This document shows positions 36,433-48,769 of a DNA stretch of 64,000 nucleotides, in pieces. How positions within the stretch are numbered: the stretch's first letter is position 1; the number at the start of each line of letters is the position of its first letter. This stretch comes from Gordius sp. MW1 (lineage: Eukaryota > Nematomorpha > Gordioida > Gordea > Gordiidae), in NCBI GenBank assembly GCA_964036665.1, contig OZ038529.1, positions 16,314,060 through 16,378,059 of the forward strand, given 5' to 3'. The notes beneath the pieces were generated by a model. That model saw only the letters and a list, made by a program, of their open reading frames with translations. It was not told the origin of the DNA and did no database searches. Position numbers and translations under genes: made by a program.

Positions 36433-39400
36433 GTTGCGATACAACAACCTAATCGCAACAATAAAACGTTGTCTTTTGTCAAAATGATAGTTCTCGCAGC
36501 TTAAAACCTCTTTTCGGAAGTCAATCGAGGATAATAGGATTCTCAAATTGGCTTACTTTTATATATTTTTTCATGCTCTTTCACATAGAATCGAAAAAAT
36601 AAATATTTTTACCTCAAAATTTTTTACATATTTTTCTTTAAACCGTATTCATCCGATGAAAGTTGTCGTTTTCAGACGTGGTTTCTATGATCTCAAGTAA
36701 AAATTTATCAGAATCTAAAAACTATTACTTTGAAATCATAATCGCATAGAGCAGTTTTCAAAAATTCAGCACTCACGTTGCGATACAACAAACTAATCGC
36801 AACAATAAAACGTTGTCTTTTGTCAAAATGATAGTTCTGGCAGCTTAAAACCTCTTTTCGGAAGTCAATCGAGGATAATAGGATTCTCAAATTGGCTTAC
36901 TTTTATATATTTTTTCCAGCTCTTTCACATAGAATCGAAAAAAATAAATATTTTTACCTCAAAATTTTTCACATATTTTTCTTTAAACCGTATTCATCCG
37001 ATGAAAGCTGTCGTTTTCAGACGTGGTTTCCATGATCCCAAGTAAAAATTTATCAGAATCTAAAAACTATTACTTTGAAATCATAATCGCATAGAGCAGT
37101 TTTCAAAAATTCAGCACTCACGTTGCGATACAACAAACTAATCGCAACAATAAAACGTTGTCTTTTGTCAAAATGATAGTTCTGGCAGCCTAAAACCTCT
37201 TTTCGGAAGTCAATCGAGGATAATAGGATTCTCAAATTGGCTTACTTTTATATATTTTTTCATGCTCTTTCACATAGAATCGAAAAAATAAATATTTTTA
37301 CCTCAAAATTTTTTACATATTTTTCTTTAAACCGTATTCATCCGATGAAAGTTGTCGTTTTCAGACGTGGTTTCTATGATCCCAAGTAAAAATTTATCAG
37401 AATCTAAAAACTATTACTTTGAAATCATAATCGCATAGAGCAGTTTTCAAAAATTCAGCACTCACGTTGCGATACAACAAACTAATCGCAACAATAAAAC
37501 GTTGTCTTTTGTCAAAATGATAGTTCTGGCAGCCTAAAACCTCTTTTCGGAAGTCAATCGAGGATAATAGGATTCTCAAATTGGCTTACTTTTATATATT
37601 TTTTCCAGCTCTTTCACATAGAATCGAAAAAAATAAATATTTTTACATCAAAATTTTTCACATATTTTTCTTTGAACCGTATTCATCCGATGAAAGCTGT
37701 CGTTTTCAGACGTGGTTTCCATGATAAAAAGTAAAAATTTATCAGAATCAGAAAACTATTACTTTGATATCATGATCGCATAATGCATTTTTGAAAAATT
37801 ATGCACTCACGTTGCGATACAACAAACTAATCGCAACAATAAAACGTTGTCTTTTGTAAAAATGATAGTTCTCGCAGCTTAAAACCTCTTTTCGGAAGTC
37901 AATCGAGGATAATAGGATTCTCAAATTGGCTTACTTTTATATATTTTTTCATGCTCTTTCACATAGAATCGAAAAAAATAAATATTTTTACCTCAAAATT
38001 TTTCACATATTTTTCTTTGGACCGTATTCATCCGATGAAAGTTGTCGTTTTCAGACGTGGTTTTTATGATCCCAAGTAATAATTTATCAGAATCTGAAAA
38101 CTATTACTTTGAAATCATGATCGCATAGAGCCATTTTCAAAAATTAAGCATCACGTTGCGATACAACAAACTAATCGCAACAATAAAACGTTGTCTTTTG
38201 TCAAAATGATAGTTCTCGCAGCTTAAAACCTCTTTTCGGAAGTCAATCGAGGATAATAGGATTTTCAAATTGGCTTACTTTTATATATTTTTTCATGCTC
38301 TTTCACATAAAAACGAAAAAAATAAATTTTTTTACCTCAAAATTTTTCACATATTTTTCTTTGAACCGTATTCATCCGATGAAAGTTGTCGTTTTCAGAC
38401 GTGGTTTCCATGATAAAAAGTAAAATTTATCAGAATCAGAAAACTATTACTTTGAAATATGATCGCATAATGTGAAAAATTAAGCACTCACGTTGCGATA
38501 CAACAAACTAATCGCAACAATAAAACGTTGTCTTTTGTCAAAATGATAGTTCTCGCAGCTTAAAACCTCTTTTCGGAAGTCAATCGAGGATAATAGGATT
38601 CTCAAATTGGCTTACTTTTATATATTTTTTTTCATGCTCTTTCACATAGAATCGAAAAAATAAATATTTTTACCTCAAATTTTTTTACATATTTTTCTTT
38701 AAACCGTATTCATCCGATGAAAGTTGTCGTTTTCAGACGTGGTTTCTATGATCCCAAGTAAAAATTTATCAGAATCTAAAAACTATTACTTTGAAATCAT
38801 AATCGCATAGAGCAGTTTTCAAAAATTCAGCACTCACGTTGCGATACAACAAACTAATCGCAACAATAAAACGTTGTCTTTTGTCAAAATGATAGTTCTC
38901 GCAGCTTAAAACCTCTTTTCGGAAGTCAATCGAGGATAATAGGATTTGGCTTACTTTTATATATTTTTTCATGCTCTTTCACATAGAATCGAAAAAAATA
39001 TATATTTTTACCTCAAAATTTTTCACATATTTTTCTTTGAACCGTATTCATCCGATGAAAGTTGTCGTTTTCAGACGTGGTTTCCATGATAAAAAGTAAA
39101 AATTTATCAGAATCAGAAAACTATTACTTTGAAATCATGATCGCATAGAGCCATTTTCAAAAATTAAGCATCACGTTGCGATACAACAAACTAATCGCAA
39201 CAATAAAACGTTGTCTTTTGTCAAATGATAGTTCTCGCAGCTTAAAACCTCTTTTCGGAAGTCAATCGATGATAATAGGATTCTCAAATTGGCTTACTTT
39301 TATATATTTTTTCATGCTCTTTCACATAGAATCGAAAAAAATAAATATTTTTACTTTAAAATTTTTCACATATTTTTCTTTCAACCGCATGCATCCGATG

Positions 39401-42400
39401 AAAGTTGTCGTTTTCAGACGTGGTTTCCATGATAAAAAGTAATAATGTATCAGAATCAGAAAACTATTACTTTCAAATCATGATCGCATAATGCATTTTT
39501 GAAAAATTAAGCACTCACGTTGCGATACAACAAACTAATCGCAACAATAAAAGGTTGTCTTTTGTCACAATGATAGTTCTCGCAGCTTAAAACCTCTTTG
39601 CGGAAGTCAATCGAGGATAATAATATTCTCAGATTGGCTTACTTTTATATATTTTTTCATGCTCTTTCACATAGAATCAAAAAAAATAAATATTTTTACC
39701 TCAAAATTTTTCACATATTTTTCTTTGAACCGTATTCATCCGATGAAAGTTGTCGTTTTCAGACGTGGTTTCTATGACCCCAAGTAAAAATTTATCAGAA
39801 TCTGAAAACTATTACTTTGAAATCATGATCGCATAGAGCCATTTTCAAAAATTAAGCACTCCCGTTGCGATACAACAAACTAATCGCAACAATAAAACGT
39901 TGTCTTTTGTCAAAATAAATAGTTCTGGATGCTTAAAACCTCTTTTCGGAAGTCAATCGAGGATAATAGGATTCTCAAATTGGCTTACTTTTATACATTT
40001 TTTCATGCTCTTTCACATAGAATCGAAAAAAATAAATATTTTTACCTCAAAATTTTTCACATATTTTTCTTTGAACCGTATTCATCCGATGAAAGTTGTC
40101 GTTTTCAGACGTGATCTCTATGATCCCAAGTAAAAATTTATCAGAATCTAAAAACTATTACTTTGAAATCATAATCGCATAGACCAGTTTTCAAAAATTC
40201 AGCACTCACGTTGCGATACAACAAACTAATCGCAACAATAAAACGTTGTCTTTTGTCAAAATGATAGTTCTCTCAGCTTAAAACCTCTTTTCGGAAGTCA
40301 ATCGAGGATAATAGGATTCTCAAATTGGCTTACTTTTATATATTTTTTCATGCTCTTTCACATAGAATCGAAAAAAATAAATATTTTTACCTCAAAATTT
40401 TTCACATATTTTTCTTTCAACCGTATGCGAAAGTTGTCGTTTTCAGACGTGGTTTCCATGATAAAAAGTAAAAATTTATCAGAATCAGAAAACTATTACT
40501 TTAAAATCATGATCGCATAGTGCATTTTTGAAAAATTAAGCACTCACGTTGCGATACAACAAACTAATCGCAACAATAAAACGTTGTCTTTTGTCAAAAT
40601 GATAGTTCTCGCAGCTTAAAACCTCTTTTCGGAAGTCAATCGAGGATAATAGGATTCTCAAATTGGCTTACTTTTATATATTTTTTCATGGTCTTTTACA
40701 TAGAATCGAAAAAAATAAATATTTTTACCTCAAAGATTTTCACATATTTTTCTTTGAACAGTATTCATCCGATGAAAGATGTCGTTTTCAGACGTGGTTT
40801 CTATGATCCCAAGTAAAAATTTATCAGAATCTGAAAACTATTACTTTGAAATCATGATCTAGAGCCATTTTCAAAAATTAAGCACTCACGTTGCGATACA
40901 ACAAACTAATCGCAACAATAAAACGTTGTCTTTTGTCAAAATGATAGTTCTCGCAGCTTAAAACCTCTTTCCGGAAGTCAATCGAGGATAATAGGATTCT
41001 CAAATTGGCTTACTTTTATATATTTTTCATGCTCTTTCACATAGAATCGAAAAAAATATATATTTTTACCTCAAAATTTTTCACATATTTTTCTTTGAAC
41101 CGTATTCATCCGATGAAAGTTGTCGTTTTCAGACGTGGTTTCCATGATAAAAAGTAAAAATTTATCAGAATCAGAAAACTATTACTTTGAAATCATGATC
41201 GCATAGAGCCATTTTCAAAAATTAAGCATCACGTTGCGATACAACAAACTAATCGCAACAATAAAACGTTGTCTTTTGTCAAATGATAGTTCTCGCAGCT
41301 TAAAACCTCTTTTCGGAAGTCAATCGAGGATAATAGGATTCTCAAATTGGCTTACTTTTATATATTTTTTCATGCTCTTTCACATAGAATCGAAAAAAAT
41401 AAATATTTTTACCTCAAAATTTTTCACATATTTTTCTTTGAACCGTATTCATCCGATGAAAGTTGTCGTTTTCAGACGTGGTTTCTATGATCCCAAGTAA
41501 AAATTTATCAGAATCTAAAACTATTACTTTAAAATCATAATCGCATAGAGCAGTTTTCAAAAATTCAGCACTTACGTTGCGATACAACAAACTAATCGCA
41601 ACAATAAAACGTTGTCTTTTGTCAAAATAAATAGTTCTGGCAGCTTAAAACCTCTTTTCGGAAGTAAATCGAGGATAATAGGATTCTCAAATTGGCTTAC
41701 TTTTATATATTTTTTCATGCTCTTTCACATAGAATCGACAAAAATAAATATTTTTACCTCAAAATTTTTCACATATTTTTCTTTGGACCGTTTTTATCCG
41801 ATGAAAGTTGTCGTTTTCAGACGTGGTTTCTATGATCCCAAGTAATAATTTATCAGTATCTGAAAACTATTACTTTGCAATCATAATCGCATAGAGCCAT
41901 TTTCAAAAATTAAGCATCACGTTGCGATACAACAAACTAATCGCAACAATAAAACGTTGTCTTTTGTCAAATGATAGTTCTCGCAGCTTAAAACCTCTTT
42001 TCGGAAGTCAATCGAGGATAATAGGATTCTCAAATTGGCTTACTTTTATATATTTTTTCATGCTCTTTTACATAGAATCGAAAAAAATAAATATTTTTAC
42101 CTCAAAATTTTTCACATATTTTTCTTTGAACCGTATTCATCCGATGTTTTCGTTTTCAGACGTGGTTTCTATGATCCCAAGTAAAAATTTATCATAATCT
42201 AAAACTATTACTTTAAAATCATAATCGCATAAAGCAGTTTTCAAAAATTACGTTGCGATACAACAAACTAATCGCAACAATAAAACGTTGTCTTTTGTCA
42301 AAATAAATAGTTCTGGCAGCTTAAAACCTCTTTTCGGAAGTAAATCGAGGATAATAGGATTCTCAAATTGGCTTACTTTTATATATTTTTTCATGCTCTT

Positions 42401-42597
42401 TCACATAGAATCGACAAAAATAAATATTTTTACCTCAAAATTTTTCACATATTTTTCTTTGAACCGTATGCATCCGTTGAAAGTTGTCGTTTTCAGACGT
42501 GGTTTCGATGATAAAAAGTAAAAATTTATCAGAATCAGAAAACTATTACTTTAAAATCATGATCGCATAGTGCATTTTTGAAAAATTAAGCACTCAC
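36433..42597. repeat. HOR-C copy 2, 18 units, 6,165 bp
   Basis: Unit starts: 36433, 36777, 37122, 37466, 37811, 38155, 38492, 38838, 39175, 39519, 39864, 40210, 40548, 40890, 41233, 41576, 41921, 42252. Apart from the 16-bp deletion I noticed only about ten single-base differences from copy 1, for example ttagctt/ttggctt, ctcgcagc/ctctcagc (40270), gatcccaag/gaccccaag (39777), aagcgctcac/aagcactcac and ccgatgaaag/ccgttgaaag (42476). Confidence 0.94.
42252..42597. repeat. Fusion monomer m/s joining HOR-C copies 2 and 3
   Basis: A copy of the 36087 fusion 6,165 bp downstream, with the same switch region, the same 8-bp loss upstream of the dyad, and one private change (ccgttgaaag). Confidence 0.82.
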
Positions 42598-45500
42598 GTT
42601 GCGATACAACAACCTAATCGCAACAATAAAACGTTGTCTTTTGTCAAAATGATAGTTCTCGCAGCTTAAAACCTCTTTTCGGAAGTCAATCGAGGATAAT
42701 AGGATTCTCAAATTGGCTTACTTTTATATATTTTTTCATGCTCTTTCACATAGAATCGAAAAAATAAATATTTTTACCTCAAAATTTTTTACATATTTTT
42801 CTTTAAACCGTATTCATCCGATGAAAGTTGTCGTTTTCAGACGTGGTTTCTATGATCTCAAGTAAAAATTTATCAGAATCTAAAAACTATTACTTTGAAA
42901 TCATAATCGCATAGAGCAGTTTTCAAAAATTCAGCACTCACGTTGCGATACAACAAACTAATCGCAACAATAAAACGTTGTCTTTTGTCAAAATGATAGT
43001 TCTGGCAGCTTAAAACCTCTTTTCGGAAGTCAATCGAGGATAATAGGATTCTCAAATTGGCTTACTTTTATATATTTTTTCCAGCTCTTTCACATAGAAT
43101 CGAAAAAAATAAATATTTTTACCTCAAAATTTTTCACATATTTTTCTTTAAACCGTATTCATCCGATGAAAGCTGTCGTTTTCAGACGTGGTTTCCATGA
43201 TCCCAAGTAAAAATTTATCAGAATCTAAAAACTATTACTTTGAAATCATAATCGCATAGAGCAGTTTTCAAAAATTCAGCACTCACGTTGCGATACAACA
43301 AACTAATCGCAACAATAAAACGTTGTCTTTTGTCAAAATGATAGTTCTGGCAGCCTAAAACCTCTTTTCGGAAGTCAATCGAGGATAATAGGATTCTCAA
43401 ATTGGCTTACTTTTATATATTTTTTCATGCTCTTTCACATAGAATCGAAAAAATAAATATTTTTACCTCAAAATTTTTTACATATTTTTCTTTAAACCGT
43501 ATTCATCCGATGAAAGTTGTCGTTTTCAGACGTGGTTTCTATGATCCCAAGTAAAAATTTATCAGAATCTAAAAACTATTACTTTGAAATCATAATCGCA
43601 TAGAGCAGTTTTCAAAAATTCAGCACTCACGTTGCGATACAACAAACTAATCGCAACAATAAAACGTTGTCTTTTGTCAAAATGATAGTTCTGGCAGCCT
43701 AAAACCTCTTTTCGGAAGTCAATCGAGGATAATAGGATTCTCAAATTGGCTTACTTTTATATATTTTTTCCAGCTCTTTCACATAGAATCGAAAAAAATA
43801 AATATTTTTACATCAAAATTTTTCACATATTTTTCTTTGAACCGTATTCATCCGATGAAAGCTGTCGTTTTCAGACGTGGTTTCCATGATAAAAAGTAAA
43901 AATTTATCAGAATCAGAAAACTATTACTTTGATATCATGATCGCATAATGCATTTTTGAAAAATTATGCACTCACGTTGCGATACAACAAACTAATCGCA
44001 ACAATAAAACGTTGTCTTTTGTCAAAATGATAGTTCTCGCAGCTTAAAACCTCTTTTCGGAAGTCAATCGAGGATAATAGGATTCTCAAATTGGCTTACT
44101 TTTATATATTTTTTCATGCTCTTTCACATAGAATCGAAAAAAATAAATATTTTTACCTCAAAATTTTTCACATATTTTTCTTTGGACCGTATTCATCCGA
44201 TGAAAGTTGTCGTTTTCAGACGTGGTTTTTATGATCCCAAGTAATAATTTATCAGAATCTGAAAACTATTACTTTGAAATCATGATCGCATAGAGCCATT
44301 TTCAAAAATTAAGCATCACGTTGCGATACAACAAACTAATCGCAACAATAAAACGTTGTCTTTTGTCAAAATGATAGTTCTCGCAGCTTAAAACCTCTTT
44401 TCGGAAGTCAATCGAGGATAATAGGATTCTCAAATTGGCTTACTTTTATATATTTTTTCATGCTCTTTCACATAAAAACGAAAAAAATAAATTTTTTTAC
44501 CTCAAAATTTTTCACATATTTTTCTTTGAACCGTATTCATCCGATGAAAGTTGTCGTTTTCAGACGTGGTTTCCATGATAAAAAGTAAAATTTATCAGAA
44601 TCAGAAAACTATTACTTTGAAATATGATCGCATAATGTGAAAAATTAAGCACTCACGTTGCGATACAACAAACTAATCGCAACAATAAAACGTTGTCTTT
44701 TGTCAAAATGATAGTTCTCGCAGCTTAAAACCTCTTTTCGGAAGTCAATCGAGGATAATAGGATTCTCAAATTGGCTTACTTTTATATATTTTTTTTCAT
44801 GCTCTTTCACATAGAATCGAAAAAATAAATATTTTTACCTTAAATTTTTTTACATATTTTTCTTTAAACCGTATTCATCCGATGAAAGTTGTCGTTTTCA
44901 GACGTGGTTTCTATGATCCCAAGTAAAAATTTATCAGAATCTAAAAACTATTACTTTGAAATCATAATCGCATAGAGCAGTTTTCAAAAATTCAGCACTC
45001 ACGTTGCGATACAACAAACTAATCGCAACAATAAAACGTTGTCTTTTGTCAAAATGATAGTTCTCGCAGCTTAAAACCTCTTTTCGGAAGTCAATCGAGG
45101 ATAATAGGATTTGGCTTACTTTTATATATTTTTTCATGCTCTTTCACATAGAATCGAAAAAAATATATATTTTTACCTCAAAATTTTTCACATATTTTTC
45201 TTTGAACCGTATTCATCCGATGAAAGTTGTCGTTTTCAGACGTGGTTTCCATGATAAAAAGTAAAAATTTATCAGAATCAGAAAACTATTACTTTGAAAT
45301 CATGATCGCATAGAGCCATTTTCAAAAATTAAGCATCACGTTGCGATACAACAAACTAATCGCAACAATAAAACGTTGTCTTTTGTCAAATGATAGTTCT
45401 CGCAGCTTAAAACCTCTTTTCGGAAGTCAATCGATGATAATAGGATTCTCAAATTGGCTTACTTTTATATATTTTTTCATGCTCTTTCACATAGAATCGA

Positions 45501-48424
45501 AAAAAATAAATATTTTTACTTCAAAATTTTTCACATATTTTTCTTTCAACCGCATGCATCCGATGAAAGTTGTCGTTTTCAGACGTGGTTTCCATGATAA
45601 AAAGTAATAATGTATCAGAATCAGAAAACTATTACTTTCAAATCATGATCGCATAATGCATTTTTGAAAAATTAAGCACTCACGTTGCGATACAACAAAC
45701 TAATCGCAACAATAAAAGGTTGTCTTTTGTCACAATGATAGTTCTCGCAGCTTAAAACCTCTTTGCGGAAGTCAATCGAGGATAATAATATTCTCAGATT
45801 GGCTTACTTTTATATATTTTTTCATGCTCTTTCACATAGAATCAAAAAAAATAAATATTTTTACCTCAAAATTTTTCACATATTTTTCTTTGAACAGTAT
45901 TCATCCGATGAAAGTTGTCGTTTTCAGACGTGGTTTCTATGATCCCAAGTAAAAATTTATCAGAATCTGAAAACTATTACTTTGAAATCATGATCGCATA
46001 GAGCCATTTTCAAAAATTAAGCACTCCCGTTGCGATACAACAAACTAATCGCAACAATAAAACGTTGTCTTTTGTCAAAATAAATAGTTCTGGATGCTTA
46101 AAACCTCTTTTCGGAAGTCAATCGAGGATAATAGGATTCTCAAATTGGCTTACTTTTATACATTTTTTCATGCTCTTTCACATAGAATCGAAAAAAATAA
46201 ATATTTTTACCTCAAAATTTTTCACATATTTTTCTTTGAACCGTATTCATCCGATGAAAGTTGTCGTTTTCAGACGTGATCTCTATGATCCCAAGTAAAA
46301 ATTTATCAGAATCTAAAAACTATTACTTTGAAATCATAATCGCATAGACCAGTTTTCAAAAATTCAGCACTCACATTGCGATACAACAAACTAATCGCAA
46401 CAATAAAACGTTGTCTTTTGTCAAAATGATAGTTCTCGCAGCTTAAAACCTCTTTTCGGAAGTCAATCGAGGATAATAGGATTCTCAAATTGGCTTACTT
46501 TTATATATTTTTTCATGCTCTTTCACATAGAATCGAAAAAAATAAATATTTTTACCTCAAAATTTTTCACATATTTTTCTTTCAACCGTATGCGAAAGTT
46601 GTCGTTTTCAGACGTGGTTTCCATGATAAAAAGTAAAAATTTATCAGAATCAGAAAACTATTACTTTAAAATCATGATCGCATAGTGCATTTTTGAAAAA
46701 TTAAGCACTCACGTTGCGATACAACAAACTAATCGCAACAATAAAACGTTGTCTTTTGTCAAAATGATAGTTCTCGCAGCTTAAAACCTCTTTTCGGAAG
46801 TCAATCGAGGATAATAGGATTCTCAAATTGGCTTACTTTTATATATTTTTTCATGGTCTTTTACATAGAATCGAAAAAAATAAATATTTTTACCTCAAAG
46901 ATTTTCACATATTTTTCTTTGAACAGTATTCATCCGATGAAAGATGTCGTTTTCAGACGTGGTTTCTATTATCCCAAGTAAAAATTTATCAGAATCTGAA
47001 AACTATTACTTTGAAATCATGATCTAGAGCCATTTTCAAAAATTAAGCACTCACGTTGCGATACAACAAACTAATCGCAACAATAAAACGTTGTCTTTTG
47101 TCAAAATGATAGTTCTCGCAGCTTAAAACCTCTTTCCGGAAGTCAATCGAGGATAATAGGATTCTCAAATTGGCTTACTTTTATATATTTTTCATGCTCT
47201 TTCACATAGAATCGAAAAAAATATATATTTTTACCTCAAAATTTTTCACATATTTTTCTTTGAACCGTATTCATCCGATGAAAGTTGTCGTTTTCAGACG
47301 TGGTTTCCATGATAAAAAGTAAAAATTTATCAGAATCAGAAAACTATTACTTTTAAATCATGATCGCATAGAGCCATTTTCAAAAATTAAGCATCACGTT
47401 GCGATACAACAAACTAATCGCAACAATAAAACGTTGTCTTTTGTCAAATGATAGTTCTCGCAGCTTAAAACCTCTTTTCGGAAGTCAATCGAGGATAATA
47501 GGATTCTCAAATTGGCTTACTTTTATATATTTTTTCATGCTCTTTCACATAGAATCGAAAAAAATAAATATTTTTACCTCAAAATTTTTCACATATTTTT
47601 CTTTGAACCGTATTCATCCGATGAAAGTTGTCGTTTTCAGACGTGGTTTCTATGATCCCAAGTAAAAATTTATCAGAATCTAAAACTATTACTTTAAAAT
47701 CATAATCGCATAGAGCAGTTTTCAAAAATTCAGCACTTACGTTGCGATACAACAAACTAATCGCAACAATAAAACGTTGTCTTTTGTCAAAATAAATAGT
47801 TCTGGCAGCTTAAAACCTCTTTTCGGAAGTAAATCGAGGATAATAGGATTCTCAAATTGGCTTACTTTTATATATTTTTTCATGCTCTTTCACATAGAAT
47901 CGACAAAAATAAATATTTTTACCTCAAAATTTTTCACATATTTTTCTTTGGACCGTTTTTATCCGATGAAAGTTGTCGTTTTCAGACGTGGTTTCTATGA
48001 TCCCAAGTAATAATTTATCAGTATCTGAAAACTATTACTTTGAAATCATAATCGCATAGAGCCATTTTCAAAAATTAAGCATCACGTTGCGATACAACAA
48101 ACTAATCGCAACAATAAAACGTTGTCTTTTGTCAAATGATAGTTCTCGCAGCTTAAAACCTCTTTTCGGAAGTCAATCGAGGATAATAGGATTCTCAAAT
48201 TGGCTTACTTTTATATATTTTTTCATGCTCTTTTACATAGAATCGAAAAAAATAAATATTTTTACCTCAAAATTTTTCACATATTTTTCTTTGAACCGTA
48301 TTCATCCGATGTTTTCGTTTTCAGACGTGGTTTCTATGATCCCAAGTAAAAATTTATCATAATCTAAAACTATTACTTCAAAATCATAATCGCATAAAGC
48401 AGTTTTCAAAAATTCAGCACTTAC
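42598..48424. repeat. HOR-C copy 3, 17 of 18 units
   Basis: Unit starts: 42598, 42942, 43287, 43631, 43976, 44320, 44657, 45003, 45340, 45684, 46029, 46375, 46713, 47055, 47398, 47741, 48086. Spacing to copy 2 is 6,165 bp at every unit start. Differences are few, such as attgcgat at 46375, gaacagtattc near 45894 and ctattatccc near 46967. The 18th position is filled by the unfused m/h unit at 48425, which ends the HOR. Confidence 0.93.
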
Positions 48425-48769
48425 GTTGCGATACAACAAACTAATCGCAACAATAAAACGTTGTCTTTTGTCAAAATAAATAGTTCTGGCAGCTTAAAAC
48501 CTCTTTTCGGAAGTAAATCGAGGATAATAGGATTCTCAAATTGGCTTACTTTTATATATTTTTTTATGCTCTTTCACATAGAATCGACAAAAATAAATAT
48601 TTTTACCTCAAAATTTTTCACATATTTTTCTTTGGACCGTTTTTATCCGATGAAAGTTGTCGTTTTCAGACGTGGTTTCTATGATCCCAAGTAATAATTT
48701 GTCAGTATCTGAAAACTATTACTTTGAAATCATAATCGCATAGAGCCATTTTCAAAAATTAAGTATCAC
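48425..48769. repeat. Unfused m/h-type unit ending HOR-C
   Basis: It occupies the register of the m/s fusions (36087, 42252) but keeps an h-type second half (ggaccgttttt, aataattt, cagtatctg) and lacks the 8-bp loss. It matches the unit at 63116. It is best read as the original neighbour that took part in the exchange creating HOR-C. Confidence 0.78.
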
